Below are positions 19,801-27,366 of a stretch of 64,000 nt of DNA, in pieces (position 1 is the stretch's first letter; every line of letters starts with the position of its first letter). The notes under the pieces are model-generated. The model searched no databases. It was not told where the DNA came from and saw nothing but the letters and a program-made list of their open reading frames with translations. Location: contig NZ_JAACFU010000010.1 of assembly GCF_029051725.1 (NCBI RefSeq), positions 154,902-218,901 of the forward strand, given 5' to 3'. Origin of the DNA: Bradyrhizobium sp. CSS354. Its GTDB lineage: Bacteria; Pseudomonadota; Alphaproteobacteria; Rhizobiales; Xanthobacteraceae. A program made the position numbers and the translations under genes.

Positions 19801-19959
19801 GCGGAGGGTCTTGCGCGCCTGCTCGCCGCCAAAGGAGAGACCGAGCGCGCCCGGACGCTCCTGCATCACGAACTGCAATTTTTTGTCGGTCAGCCGGACG
19901 GTGGTGATCGTCCGGAGGCCAGCAGGCTGTTGCGCTCCCTCCAGGAGCGGTCGCGCTGA
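16810..19959 (+). CDS. class III nucleotidyl cyclase-AAA ATPase-TPR regulator
   Basis: A protein of 1049 residues in three parts. Residues about 10-185 form a class III cyclase domain with metal-binding Asp in LFCDVVDST and YIGDGIRAEFG, and RVRIGVHTG. An ATPase domain follows, with Walker A GESGIGKSR and Walker B LILIEDFHWADPS. The remaining 500 residues are helical TPR-like repeats (QAAQRSANLEAVAELNMALEE and later). This is a known large family in Bradyrhizobium; members combine cAMP or cGMP signalling with an STAND-type sensor. The ligand is unknown. It follows the FAD oxidoreductase after 170 bp and may control or sense the same pathway. Confidence 0.85.
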   Translation: MDDPHDRATERRQLTVLFCDVVDSTGLSERCDIEDLREILLEFQAISSQCITNAGGSVVNYIGDGIRAEFGYPLASENEAESAVRAGLVLLRALHELSERAIAEIQEPLRVRIGVHTGVAVIGKARLGHVHDATEIVGDTPNIAFRLLEMGEPNSLVISGETRRLLRGKFALQSLGMCSLKGLSRKVEVFLVEGEALEDGAGHRARRRNASPLVGRVAEMGQLLQAWELARTGQGRTVEITGESGIGKSRLALELIERAALPDDLILAIQASAPHQSTPLYPIIRALEQRIGIGRDGDADANSARLRDFVAATSGGDEEQLTLIGQMLGLAVPAASGAIIPDAQEQRRKTRDAAVRLLISQTRGEASLILIEDFHWADPSTIEIVERIAGQIGGTRNLLVFTSRASVLGDVSPTILRIVLQRLDDEHCRHLAGSVVRDKQLSSQLIQQIVARSDGVPLFVEELAAAALETGQVDPGVRTAGAGGPSEVPSALYDSLMLRLERLGNAKAVAQLASVIGRSFPHRLLAAVAGELQDSLEPALERLRASGLIGFERNDDEKVYSFKHALVRDVAYYSLLKRQRRELHDRVAAEIELHLPEVAITEPGYLAQHLSEAGRTSRAAQMRLKAAQQAAQRSANLEAVAELNMALEEIRKLPAGLERDNLELNAQIALIGPTIALQGFGADAVADVSSRAIELCRALDNDPRIFPALYARWSYLRVASNVREAGTLARDFLTLAEQKGTRADRMVGHRLLGTSLLDGETEQACVHLDRAAKLYDAAADRATAVTYGTDVQITSLSNLCICYWLVGRVADAVTHGREALRHAQQLSHAHTLGYAYAHACMLYTLERDVPTVRELAQRTLDGAIRRELPLWVSVARTFLGWADVESGRLTEGIDLLEKQRDFLQTAHLVYWLPTYLCWLAEAYVRADRLADARRCLDQARNVFGRGGNYWYEAECLRIEGRFAAHAQINDTSLAERNFELALALAKRRGQHGFGLRAAEGLARLLAAKGETERARTLLHHELQFFVGQPDGGDRPEASRLLRSLQERSR

Positions 19960-20012
19960 TAGCTCAGACCCAGGGTCGATCAGGACATCGGCCGGCGAGA
20001 CGGTCGGCATCG

Positions 20013-20163
20013 GCGATATCGCCGCCGCGCAGAAGATCGGGTTGACCGCCTTCGTGGCGCGGCCGACCGAATACGGTCCGCTCAAGAAAGGTCGATTTCG
20101 AGGCCACGGGCAAATCGTCGCCAAGGATTTTGGCGGAATCGCCGACAAGCGCGGGTGCTAGGC
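20013..20163 (+). pseudogene. degenerate copy of the haloacid dehalogenase 3' end
   Basis: From GGCGATATCGCCGCCGCGCAG to GGGTGCTAGGC this stretch matches the end of the dehalogenase gene (12025-12184) nearly base for base. It differs by a few substitutions, one inserted G (AAAGGTCG for AAAGTCG), a missing codon and a missing TTGGGAC-like segment. The encoded pieces AFVARPTEYGPL and AKDFGGIADK are kept. Homology ends at the stop codon in both copies, so the two copies form direct repeats around the peroxidase/cyclase block. Confidence 0.8.
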
Positions 20164-20221
20164 AGCCTTTCTACGGTTTGACATCCCTCAAGAGAGCGCC
20201 TTTCATATCGACGATGTCGAT

Positions 20222-21127
20222 GTGAGGCCGCCCTTGGATACCGAGCTTGCGCGTACATTCCTGACGGTGGTCGCGACGGGCAATTTCATTACGGCCGCCG
20301 AGCGGCTTCACGTCAGCCAGTCCACGGTCAGCACGCGGATCCAGAGCCTCGAAGAACTGCTTGGCTGCACGCTGTTCGTGCGCAACAAGGCCGGCGCGGC
20401 ATTGACGGCAGCCGGGCGCCAATTCCAGCGCCACGCCTCGACCCTGGTGCGCACCGTCGAGCAGGCCCGCCATGATGTCGGCGTTCCCAAGGGCTTTAGC
20501 GGGGCGTTGGTGATTGGCGGCCGCATCGGGCTGTGGGAGGAGTTTCTGGTGCTCTGGCTGCCGCGGATGCAGGAGGCCAATCCGCAAATCTCCATCCGCG
20601 CCGAGAGCGCGCTGGAGCCGGAGTTGATGCAGGGGCTGGTCGAAGGTCGCATCGACATTGGCGTGATGTATACGCCGCAAAGCCGGCCCGGCCTGAAAGT
20701 CGAGCTGCTGATCGAGGAGCAGCTGGTGCTGGTCTCGACCAATCCCAAAAGCGACCCCGAGCTGCAGGAGGGCTACGTCTATGTCGACTGGGGACCAGAG
20801 TTCTATGCCCGCCACAGCGCCGTCTTCCCCAATTTCGCAGGACCCGCGCTGACTGCCAATATCGGCTGGCTCGGGCTTCAGCATGTTCTGGCAAACGGCG
20901 GCTCCGGCTACTTCGCGCACCGGATCGTCGAACCGCTGCTGAAGGCGCGGCACCTGCACCTGGTGGCCGGCGCGCCGAAGTTCTCCATGCCGGCCTATGT
21001 CGTCTATTCGGTCGACCAGTCGGACGACCATGTACAGAGCGCGATCGCGATCATGCGCGACCTCGCCGCCGAGCAAGCGCGGCGCGTGATGGAAACGCCG
21101 GCGCGGAGCGCGCGCAAAGGCCGCTGA
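20222..21127 (+). CDS. LysR-family transcriptional regulator
   Basis: A protein of 301 residues. The N-terminal winged helix-turn-helix is clear (ARTFLTVVATGNFITAAERLHVSQSTVSTRIQSLEE), followed by a linker and a LysR substrate-binding domain (about 90-290) with GLVEGRIDIGVMYTP. GTG 20222 is used as start, but the ribosome binding site is weak. It is convergent with the small genes behind the OFA transporter, so its target may be elsewhere. Its effector cannot be inferred. Confidence 0.85.
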   Translation: MRPPLDTELARTFLTVVATGNFITAAERLHVSQSTVSTRIQSLEELLGCTLFVRNKAGAALTAAGRQFQRHASTLVRTVEQARHDVGVPKGFSGALVIGGRIGLWEEFLVLWLPRMQEANPQISIRAESALEPELMQGLVEGRIDIGVMYTPQSRPGLKVELLIEEQLVLVSTNPKSDPELQEGYVYVDWGPEFYARHSAVFPNFAGPALTANIGWLGLQHVLANGGSGYFAHRIVEPLLKARHLHLVAGAPKFSMPAYVVYSVDQSDDHVQSAIAIMRDLAAEQARRVMETPARSARKGR

Positions 21128-21154
21128 CATCAGGTTCGCAGCGGCCGGACGGTC

Positions 21155-21364
21155 CTAGCGCCGGCGGTGCAAGCGGGTTTCGGCAACGGCCGTCACCGCG
21201 CCGATCGCAAGCATGGCGACGACGGTGTCCGGGGTCGCATCGAAGCCGAATGCAAGGACCGCAGCGGCGACCACCGCGGCAAGCATGCAGAAGGTAAAGC
21301 CCTCATCGGCGATCAATTGCCGCGCGCCGCCGACGCGCGTTGCGGGCCTGTCCGTCGAGCGCAT
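21155..21364 (-). CDS. small membrane protein (69 aa)
   Basis: After a polar N-terminus of about 23 residues come one or two hydrophobic segments (FTFCMLAAVVAAAVLAFGF and TVVAMLAIGAVTAVAE) and a basic tail (RLHRRR). I do not recognise a family. It is the last of three small frames downstream of the OFA-type transporter on the same strand, 10 bp after the transporter small subunit, so it may belong to that operon. It could be a chance frame. Confidence 0.4.
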   Translation of the reverse strand: MRSTDRPATRVGGARQLIADEGFTFCMLAAVVAAAVLAFGFDATPDTVVAMLAIGAVTAVAETRLHRRR

Positions 21365-21374
21365 GGGGTCGTGC

Positions 21375-21500
21375 CTACTGGAACAGCTTCATCGCGTTGA
21401 GCAGGGTCTGGATGACACCCGCAAGCAAGGGGATGCCTGCAAAGCTCCAGGCCAGCGCCAATTGCAGCGGCGTGGTTTTTACGGTCTGGGCATGATGCAT
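21375..21500 (-). CDS. MFS transporter small subunit (41 aa)
   Basis: The sequence is KTTPLQLALAWSFAGIPLL followed by AGVIQTLLNAMKLFQ, giving one membrane helix. I recall short proteins of this form (ALAW..GIPL..GV.QTLL) annotated as MFS transporter small subunits beside oxalate/formate antiporters. Its place downstream of such a transporter on the same strand fits well. It probably sits with the transporter in the inner membrane; its role is not known to me. Confidence 0.65.
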   Translation of the reverse strand: MHHAQTVKTTPLQLALAWSFAGIPLLAGVIQTLLNAMKLFQ

Positions 21501-21507
21501 GATAATG

Positions 21508-21663
21508 TCACGCTCCCGAGGGGTTGTTGCTCGCCGCGGCGGCGGCAGCGATCTCGCTGGCGCGATGGGACGGCTTGATCGCCGCCATCTGGGACACCCG
21601 ATAGGTGATCCAGCTCAGCAGCAACTGGGAGAATGACGCTTCGCTTCGCGATGTCGTTGTCAT
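21508..21663 (-). CDS. small protein (51 aa) between OFA transporter and its small subunit
   Basis: The start at 21663 has AAGGAG 6 bases upstream, a better site than most genes in the window. The product starts MTTTSRSEASFSQLLLSWITY and ends in an alanine-rich, polar tail; it may form one amphipathic helix. I know no family. It lies 26 bp after the transporter stop and 7 bp before the 41-residue small subunit. Confidence 0.5.
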   Translation of the reverse strand: MTTTSRSEASFSQLLLSWITYRVSQMAAIKPSHRASEIAAAAAASNNPSGA

Positions 21664-21689
21664 GGTCGCTCCTTCTGTTCCGCTGCGGC

Positions 21690-23111
21690 TCAAGCACGCG
21701 CCGGCTCGAGACCTGCGTTGTCGTCTTTCATGTGATGGCGCTTGTCGACGGCACGGACGCAGAGGTTGGCGAGGAAGCCGACCACGAGCAGTCCGGCCAT
21801 GATGTACATTGTGGTGTTGTAGGCCTGCGCCTTCGGCACGCCGTGGGTGACGTTGTATTCGCGGATGTAGTTGATCAGCACCGGCCCGGCGATGCCCGCC
21901 ATCGACCATGCGGTGAGCAGGATGCCGTGGATGGCGCCGACATAGCGGGTGCCGAACATGTCGCGCAGATAGGCCGGCACCGTGGAAAATCCGCCGCCAT
22001 ACATGCTGACGATGATCAGGAAGCACAGCACGAACAGCACGACATTGCCGCTCGCGCCGGCATAGGGCACCGTGACGTAAAGCGCGAAGCCGAGCACCAT
22101 GTAGACGAAATAGGTGTTCTTGCGTCCGATGAAGTCGGACAACGAAGCCCAGCTGAAGCGTCCGCCCATGTTGAACAGGCTCATCAGGCCGACGAGACCC
22201 GCGGCCGCCACCGCGGTGATATGTCCCGGGAACATCTCCTGGCTCATCGCCGAGGCCTGCCCGAGCACGCCGATGCCGGCCGTGGTGTTGCAGAACAGCA
22301 CGATCCAGATCAGCCAGAACTGCGGCGTCTTGATCGCCTGATAGACGAACACGTCGTTCTTGGTCATCAGCTTGGTCGCGGTTGTAGGCGGCACGTAACC
22401 TTCCGGTTTCCAGCCCGGCGCAGGCACGCGCACGATTGCGGAGCCGACCATCATGAAGACGAAATAGACGCAGCCGAGCGTGATGAAGGCGCCGAGCGCG
22501 CCGACGTCGGTCGCGCTGGCGAACTTGCTCATCAGCCAGACCGAGAAGGGGGAGGCGATCAGTGCGCCGCCGCCAAAGCCCATGATGGCCATCCCCGTCG
22601 CCATGCCTGGCCGGTCAGGAAACCACTTCATCAGCGTCGAAACCGGCGAGATGTAGCCGATGCCAAGTGCACAGCCGCCGACGACGCCGTAGCCGAGATA
22701 GATGATCCAGAGATTGTGCAGAGAGACGCCGAGTGCCGAGATCAGGAACGCGCTCGCCCAGGCGACGCCGGCGGTGAACATCGCGCGCCGCGGGCCGCCT
22801 TCCTCGACCCAGCGTCCGAACACCGCGGCCGACAGTCCGAGGAACACCATCGCAATGGAAAAGATCCAGCCGAGCTCGGTCAGTTTCCAGTCGCCGGGCG
22901 CCGATTGCGTGACGCCGATCAGCTTGGTCATCGGCAGGTTGAAGACGCTGAAGGCGTAGGCCTGCCCGATACAGAGGTGCACGCAAAGCGCCGCGGGCGG
23001 CACCATCCATCGGCTATAGCCCGGCCTTGCGATCGTATGCTCGCGATCGAGGAACCGCAGTAGCGAGCGTGCAGGCATTCCCGATGCGTCGAGCGTCGTC
23101 GTCATCTTCAT
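21690..23111 (-). CDS. OFA-family MFS transporter (oxalate/formate antiporter type)
   Basis: A protein of 473 residues with 12 predicted membrane helices. HLCIGQAYAFSVFNLPM near residue 45 and GWIFSIAMVFLGLSAAVFGRW are typical of the OFA (oxalate:formate antiporter) subfamily. A cytoplasmic loop (VPAPGWKPEGYVPP) separates the two halves. It should exchange small carboxylates across the inner membrane; the exact substrate is not certain, since OFA members vary. The small genes downstream on the same strand look like parts of its operon. Confidence 0.85.
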   Translation of the reverse strand: MKMTTTLDASGMPARSLLRFLDREHTIARPGYSRWMVPPAALCVHLCIGQAYAFSVFNLPMTKLIGVTQSAPGDWKLTELGWIFSIAMVFLGLSAAVFGRWVEEGGPRRAMFTAGVAWASAFLISALGVSLHNLWIIYLGYGVVGGCALGIGYISPVSTLMKWFPDRPGMATGMAIMGFGGGALIASPFSVWLMSKFASATDVGALGAFITLGCVYFVFMMVGSAIVRVPAPGWKPEGYVPPTTATKLMTKNDVFVYQAIKTPQFWLIWIVLFCNTTAGIGVLGQASAMSQEMFPGHITAVAAAGLVGLMSLFNMGGRFSWASLSDFIGRKNTYFVYMVLGFALYVTVPYAGASGNVVLFVLCFLIIVSMYGGGFSTVPAYLRDMFGTRYVGAIHGILLTAWSMAGIAGPVLINYIREYNVTHGVPKAQAYNTTMYIMAGLLVVGFLANLCVRAVDKRHHMKDDNAGLEPARA

Positions 23112-23274
23112 CCTCCTTGTGCTTCGCCATTTTTGGTGGCGGCCGTTCGGCCGCGGGCGATAGCCGCTCTGCGTAAGCTACGCAGGAGGACGATTTTGAC
23201 AAACGAATAATATTGGCCGATTAAATCGGAATCTTAGATACCAAAGGCGAAGTGGGCGCTTTGAGACGGGAAGC

Positions 23275-23308
23275 AAAAAGTCCGGGCGGCAGGCGCTGCC
23301 CGGACTTT
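23275..23308 (-). terminator. intrinsic terminator of the Tat-exported MBL hydrolase gene
   Basis: On the minus strand AAAGTCCGGGC pairs exactly with GCCCGGACTTT around a 10-base loop and runs into TTTTT. The stem is 11 bp. It lies 6 bases after the stop codon of the metallo-hydrolase (23315) and so should end that transcript before the OFA transporter. Confidence 0.8.
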
Positions 23309-23314
23309 GACGAT

Positions 23315-24286
23315 CTACAGAGTCATCTGCATCGGTTCGGGATAATAGTGGAATCCCTCACCGGCCTTGGCAACATGGCCATAGCCCGGCCAGGCGAAGT
23401 GATAGGACATCACCGGCACCTTGTTTGCCGCGAGCATGGTCAGCAGCTTGACGCGTGACTCGGCCGCCTGCTTGGGATCGGTGTCGTAGGAGAATTCCAT
23501 TCGCGGCCGCTCCAGCAGCAGCACCGAATGGTGCGAGAGGTCGCCCATGAAGGCGAAGGACTTGCCGGCGGACGAGACCATGAAGATGGTATGGCCGACG
23601 GTATGGCCGGGCGCCGCGATCGCCTGCACGCCTGGCAGGAATTCCTGGCCGTCCTTGAAGAACACGATGCGGTCGCGCACCGGCAGCAGGTTCTTGCGGG
23701 CGTGAACGACGAAATCCTTGGCGTCGCTGCCGAGCTTGCCTTCGTCGGTCCAGAAGTCGAAATCGGTCTGCGAGATGTAGATCTGCGCGTTCGGAAACAG
23801 CGGCTTGCCGCCGTCGTCCACGATGCCCCCGATGTGGTCGATATGGGCATGCGAACAGACCACCGCATCGATGTCCCCGGGCTTGATGCCGGCCTCGGTC
23901 ATGCTCTTCTGTTGCCGCCCAGTGGTAGCGCCGAACATCTTCGAGCTGCCCATGCCCGTATCGAACAGGATGAGCTTGTCGCCGGTGTTGACGATCGGCG
24001 AGTTCTGTTCGAGCACGACATTGTCCGGCGACAGGAAATTGTCTGCCAGCATCTTCTTCACCTCTTCCTTGGGAACGCCGGTGAAGGTGCCGGAGGGATC
24101 GCCGAGCGGAAGCGGTCCGTCGGAGACGATGGTGACTTCGGCATCGCCGAGAACGAAGCGGTGCCAGTAGGGCGTCTGGGTGCCGAGCTTGGGAGCGCGC
24201 GCCATCGCGCTGCTGCCGAGCATTGCGCTGGCTCCAAGGCCGGCCCCAAGGGCCAACAAGGACCGACGTGAGACATCGATTGTCAT
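23315..24286 (-). CDS. Tat-exported MBL-fold metallo-hydrolase
   Basis: A protein of 323 residues. The N-terminus VSRRSLLALGAGLGASAML is a twin-arginine signal, so it is exported folded to the periplasm. The metal motif is SHAHIDHIGG (HxHxDH), with later ligands in APGHTVGH and GDLSHH. It belongs to the large metallo-beta-lactamase hydrolase superfamily; lactonase or quorum-quenching-like chemistry is possible but not shown. It lies between gntR and the OFA transporter on the same strand and has its own terminator. Confidence 0.85.
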   Translation of the reverse strand: MTIDVSRRSLLALGAGLGASAMLGSSAMARAPKLGTQTPYWHRFVLGDAEVTIVSDGPLPLGDPSGTFTGVPKEEVKKMLADNFLSPDNVVLEQNSPIVNTGDKLILFDTGMGSSKMFGATTGRQQKSMTEAGIKPGDIDAVVCSHAHIDHIGGIVDDGGKPLFPNAQIYISQTDFDFWTDEGKLGSDAKDFVVHARKNLLPVRDRIVFFKDGQEFLPGVQAIAAPGHTVGHTIFMVSSAGKSFAFMGDLSHHSVLLLERPRMEFSYDTDPKQAAESRVKLLTMLAANKVPVMSYHFAWPGYGHVAKAGEGFHYYPEPMQMTL

Positions 24287-24472
24287 GCGTTTCCTCCGCT
24301 TTTGTCTTTTGTTTTGCGCAATTGTTTGCGCGTTACATTCGGCCTGCGCCGATCGCCTCGCGTCAGCACGATCGGATCGTACGGCCGAATGCAGTCAATG
24401 ATTGTGTCGCGATTGTGTCTCTTGACTGCGCGTTGTAGCGGGACCGCAAGTTTCTTCGTCGCGAATGCCGTC

Positions 24473-25153
24473 TCACGCAATCCTCGGCACCAAGTCAGTG
24501 CGCTCCGTTTCGGCAAAGCCTGCCTGCAAAACCTCTTCGCGCTTATGGCGCAGATGCGCGCGCAGGATATGGGCGAGGCCGACGCCGTCCCGCCTCTGCA
24601 GTGCGTTCAGGATGGCATCGTGCTCCTGCACGGCGACCGCCCATCGCTCGGGCGTCATCGGCGTGACATAACGCGCGCGGCGGATGCGCGCAGTCACGGA
24701 CGTATACAGCCCCGCCAGCACCGGGTTTCCGGCCGCAGCGACGATGGCTTCGTGAATGGCGCGGTTGCCGCGATAGTACTGGATCAGATCGCGCTCGCGA
24801 TAGTGCCGCACCATGTTCGCGTGCACCGCGGCGATCGCGTCGATCTCGGCATCGGTGATGCGTTCGCAGGCGAGCTCGCCGGCGAGCGCCTCGAGGCCCT
24901 GGCAGACCTCGAACAGGTCGCGCATGTCCTTGTCGGTCAGTTTCGCCGCGCGCGAGCCGCGGTGGGGCAGGAGCTGCACGAGCCCTTCGGCGGCGAGCAC
25001 CTTGAGCGCCTCGCGTAGCGGCGTGCGCGATATCTGCAGCCGTTCGCACAACTCGCGCTCGGGAATCCGTGCGCCCGGCGGGATCTCTCCGTCGAGCAGG
25101 ATGGCCCGGATGCGGCCGACGACGTCCTCATGCAGCATGGGTCTGAAGTCCAT
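24473..25153 (-). CDS. GntR-family regulator, FCD (FadR) subfamily
   Basis: A protein of 226 residues from the ATG at 25153. It has a GntR winged helix (GRIRAILLDGEIPPGARIPE, then LCERLQISRTPLREALKVLAAEGLV) and an all-helical FCD ligand domain with metal-type residues (HxxxxAAAGN). It diverges from the crotonase/CoA transferase/TctCBA/PdxA operon and very likely represses it. Two inverted TTGAATGCAA boxes lie in the gap between them. The effector is probably an acid or acyl-CoA handled by the operon, which is inference. Confidence 0.9.
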   Translation of the reverse strand: MDFRPMLHEDVVGRIRAILLDGEIPPGARIPERELCERLQISRTPLREALKVLAAEGLVQLLPHRGSRAAKLTDKDMRDLFEVCQGLEALAGELACERITDAEIDAIAAVHANMVRHYRERDLIQYYRGNRAIHEAIVAAAGNPVLAGLYTSVTARIRRARYVTPMTPERWAVAVQEHDAILNALQRRDGVGLAHILRAHLRHKREEVLQAGFAETERTDLVPRIA

Positions 25154-25225
25154 TTGAATGCAAAAATGAAGATATAGGTGGTTTAAGGTAAGTTCCAGCT
25201 TGTAAACCGACAATTTTGCATTCAA
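25154..25225. promoter_or_regulatory. paired GntR operator boxes
   Basis: TTGAATGCAA at 25154-25163 and its exact reverse complement TTGCATTCAA at 25216-25225 flank an AT-rich segment between gntR and the crotonase gene. Each box is itself nearly palindromic (TTG..AT..CAA), as expected for an FCD-type GntR dimer. One box touches the gntR start codon and the other is 30 bp before the operon start, so one protein could shut both promoters, perhaps by looping. Confidence 0.6.
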
Positions 25226-25255
25226 AAATGTAGAAAAGCAGAAGGACATGAGGAA

Positions 25256-26050
25256 ATGGACCAGCAGGTGGGGGTGGAAGACCTCTTTTTCGAGCGTCAG
25301 GACGGTATCGGGCGCATCACCTTCAACCGCCCGCAGGCGCGCAACGCCTTCACCTTCGCGATGTACGAGCGGCTTGCCGCGATCTGCGAGGAGATCAACG
25401 ACGATCATGCGATCAAGGTGCTGGTGCTGCGCGGGGCCGGCGACAAGGCGTTTGCCGCGGGCACCGACATCAATCAGTTCCGCGATTTCAAGTCGCCGCA
25501 GGACGCGATCGACTACGAGAACCGCATCGATCGGGTCCTGACCACGCTCGAGCAATGCCGCGTGCCGACGATCGCGGCAATCAACGGGTTCTGCACCGGC
25601 GGCGGCGCGGGCATCGCCGCGGCCTGTGACCTCCGCATTGGCACCCAAAGCGCAAAAATCGGCTTTCCCATTGCCCGCACGCTCGGCAATTGCCTGTCGA
25701 TGTCCAATGTCAGTCGTCTCACCGCGCTGATCGGTGCTGCCCGCGTCAAGGATCTGATCTTCACGGCGCGCCTCGTCGACGCCACGGAGGCCGCCAGTGT
25801 CGGTCTGCTCGGCGAGGTCGTCGAGGATCTCGCCGCGCTCGACAGGCGCGCGGACGAGGTTGCCCGATTGCTCGCCAGCCACGCGCCGCTGACGCTGAAT
25901 GCGACAAAGCAGGCAGTGGCGCGCCTGCAAAGGCCGCTGACGCCGGACGAGGGCGAAGACCTCATCCTGATGTGCTACACGAGCCAGGATTTTCGCGAAG
26001 GCCTCGATGCTTTCCTCACCAAGCGCGCGCCGCAATGGCGCGGCCGATAG
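25256..26050 (+). CDS. crotonase-family protein (enoyl-CoA hydratase/isomerase)
   Basis: A protein of 264 residues with the crotonase fold: AGTDINQF and INGFCTGGGAGIAAACDLR form the acyl-CoA oxyanion hole. In the region where hydratases carry the two catalytic Glu it reads FPIARTLGNCLSMSN and later KDLIF, so both acids seem absent. It may therefore be an isomerase, hydrolase, lyase or other crotonase rather than a true hydratase. It is the first gene of the operon and overlaps the GntR-controlled promoter region. Confidence 0.8.
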   Translation: MDQQVGVEDLFFERQDGIGRITFNRPQARNAFTFAMYERLAAICEEINDDHAIKVLVLRGAGDKAFAAGTDINQFRDFKSPQDAIDYENRIDRVLTTLEQCRVPTIAAINGFCTGGGAGIAAACDLRIGTQSAKIGFPIARTLGNCLSMSNVSRLTALIGAARVKDLIFTARLVDATEAASVGLLGEVVEDLAALDRRADEVARLLASHAPLTLNATKQAVARLQRPLTPDEGEDLILMCYTSQDFREGLDAFLTKRAPQWRGR

Positions 26051-26059
26051 GACGCCCCG

Positions 26060-27319
26060 ATGCAAAGCGATCGCTCGCAATCAACCTCCCGCCGTTCGGG
26101 GCCGCTCGCCGGCCTCAAGGTCATCGATCTCACCCATGTCATGGCGGGGCCGACCTGCACCTTGATGCTGGCCGACATGGGCGCCGACGTCATCAAGATC
26201 GAGAAGTCGCCGAACGGTGACGACACCCGCCATTCGGTGCCGCCGAAGATCGGTGACGAGGCGGCCTCGTTCCTGATGATGAACCGCAACAAGCGCGGCA
26301 TCGTGCTCGATCTGAAGACCGATGGCGGCAAACAGGTCTTGCGGCGGCTGATCGCGGGCGCCGACGTGCTGGTCGAGAACTTTGCGCCGGGCGCCATGGA
26401 GCGCCTCGGCTTTGGCTACGAAGACCTGCACAAGCAGTATCCAACGCTGATCTATTGCTCGCTGTCGGGCTTCGGCCGCACCGGACCCTACAAGCACCGC
26501 CGCGGCTTCGATCTGGTCGCCCAGGCCATGAGCGGCATCATGAGCTTTACCGGCGAACGTCCCGATGGTCCGCCCGTGAAATGCGGCCCGCCGCTGTCCG
26601 ACATCACCGCCGGCCTGCTGGCGAGCATGGGCATCCTCGCGGCCTACACGCACCGTCTCAAGACCGGCGAAGGGCAGTGGGTAGAGACCTCGCTCTATGA
26701 GGCCGCGCTGGTGCAGACCTACTGGCAGTCGACCATCGCGCTGGCTGCGGGTACCGCACCGCGCGCCATGGGCTCGGCCCATCCGCTCAACGCGCCCTAT
26801 CAGGCCTTCGAGGCCTCGGACGGCTGGCTGGTGGTCGGCGGCGCCAACAAGAAGCACTGGCTGTTGATGCTGGAGGCCCTTGGCGCGAGCGAGCTCGCTG
26901 CCGATCCGCGTTTCATCAACGGGGCTGACCGCATGGCCAATCTGAAGGAGCTCGAAGCCGTCCTGAGCGCGCGCTTCCGCACCCGCACGCGGGCGCACTG
27001 GCTGGCGGCACTAGACGAGAAGGGCGTGCCGTGCGGACCCGTGCACGACATGCTGGAGGCGCTTCGCGATCCGCAGACGCTGGCGCGCGAGATGGTCGTC
27101 GAGGTCGAGCATTCCACGCTCGGTCCCGTGAAGACGATCGGCTTGCCGGTCAAGTTTTCGGAGACCCCAGGCAAAGTCCGCACGGGCGCGCCGGTCTACG
27201 GTGAGCATACAAGCGAGGTGCTGGTCGAGCACGGGTTCGACCAGAAGCAGATCGAAGCGCTCGAACAAGAAGGCGCAATCGTCCTGGCATCAGGAAGACG
27301 CGAGGAACGCGTCGCCTGA
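26060..27319 (+). CDS. family III CoA transferase (CaiB/BaiF)
   Basis: A protein of 419 residues. GLKVIDLTHVMAGPTCTLMLADMGADVIKIE is the standard N-terminus of the family. The middle segment GPPLSDITAGLLASMG carries the Asp that forms the acyl anhydride. It moves CoA from a donor acyl-CoA to a carboxylic acid in the cytoplasm. Nine bp separate it from the crotonase gene, and a TTT uptake system follows, so it probably activates the imported acid. Confidence 0.9.
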   Translation: MQSDRSQSTSRRSGPLAGLKVIDLTHVMAGPTCTLMLADMGADVIKIEKSPNGDDTRHSVPPKIGDEAASFLMMNRNKRGIVLDLKTDGGKQVLRRLIAGADVLVENFAPGAMERLGFGYEDLHKQYPTLIYCSLSGFGRTGPYKHRRGFDLVAQAMSGIMSFTGERPDGPPVKCGPPLSDITAGLLASMGILAAYTHRLKTGEGQWVETSLYEAALVQTYWQSTIALAAGTAPRAMGSAHPLNAPYQAFEASDGWLVVGGANKKHWLLMLEALGASELAADPRFINGADRMANLKELEAVLSARFRTRTRAHWLAALDEKGVPCGPVHDMLEALRDPQTLAREMVVEVEHSTLGPVKTIGLPVKFSETPGKVRTGAPVYGEHTSEVLVEHGFDQKQIEALEQEGAIVLASGRREERVA

Positions 27320-27366
27320 CCGGACGTCGAAAACAACAAGTGACAAAAAATCAGCTGGAGGAAATC

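Noticed and set aside
18265..20148. Minus-strand open frame of 627 codons opposite the cyclase/AAA gene
   Set aside because: The plus-strand cyclase has clear domains throughout. High GC leaves long antisense frames open; this one has no motif or start site.
12025..20163. Dehalogenase-end repeats as attachment sites of an integrative element
   Set aside because: No integrase, recombinase or tRNA lies at either end and the copies have diverged, so homologous or illegitimate recombination is a better reading.
25154..26080. Extension of the GntR gene upstream of 25153
   Set aside because: The extended frame runs through the operator region and the whole crotonase gene on the opposite strand; the GntR domain begins right after the ATG at 25153.
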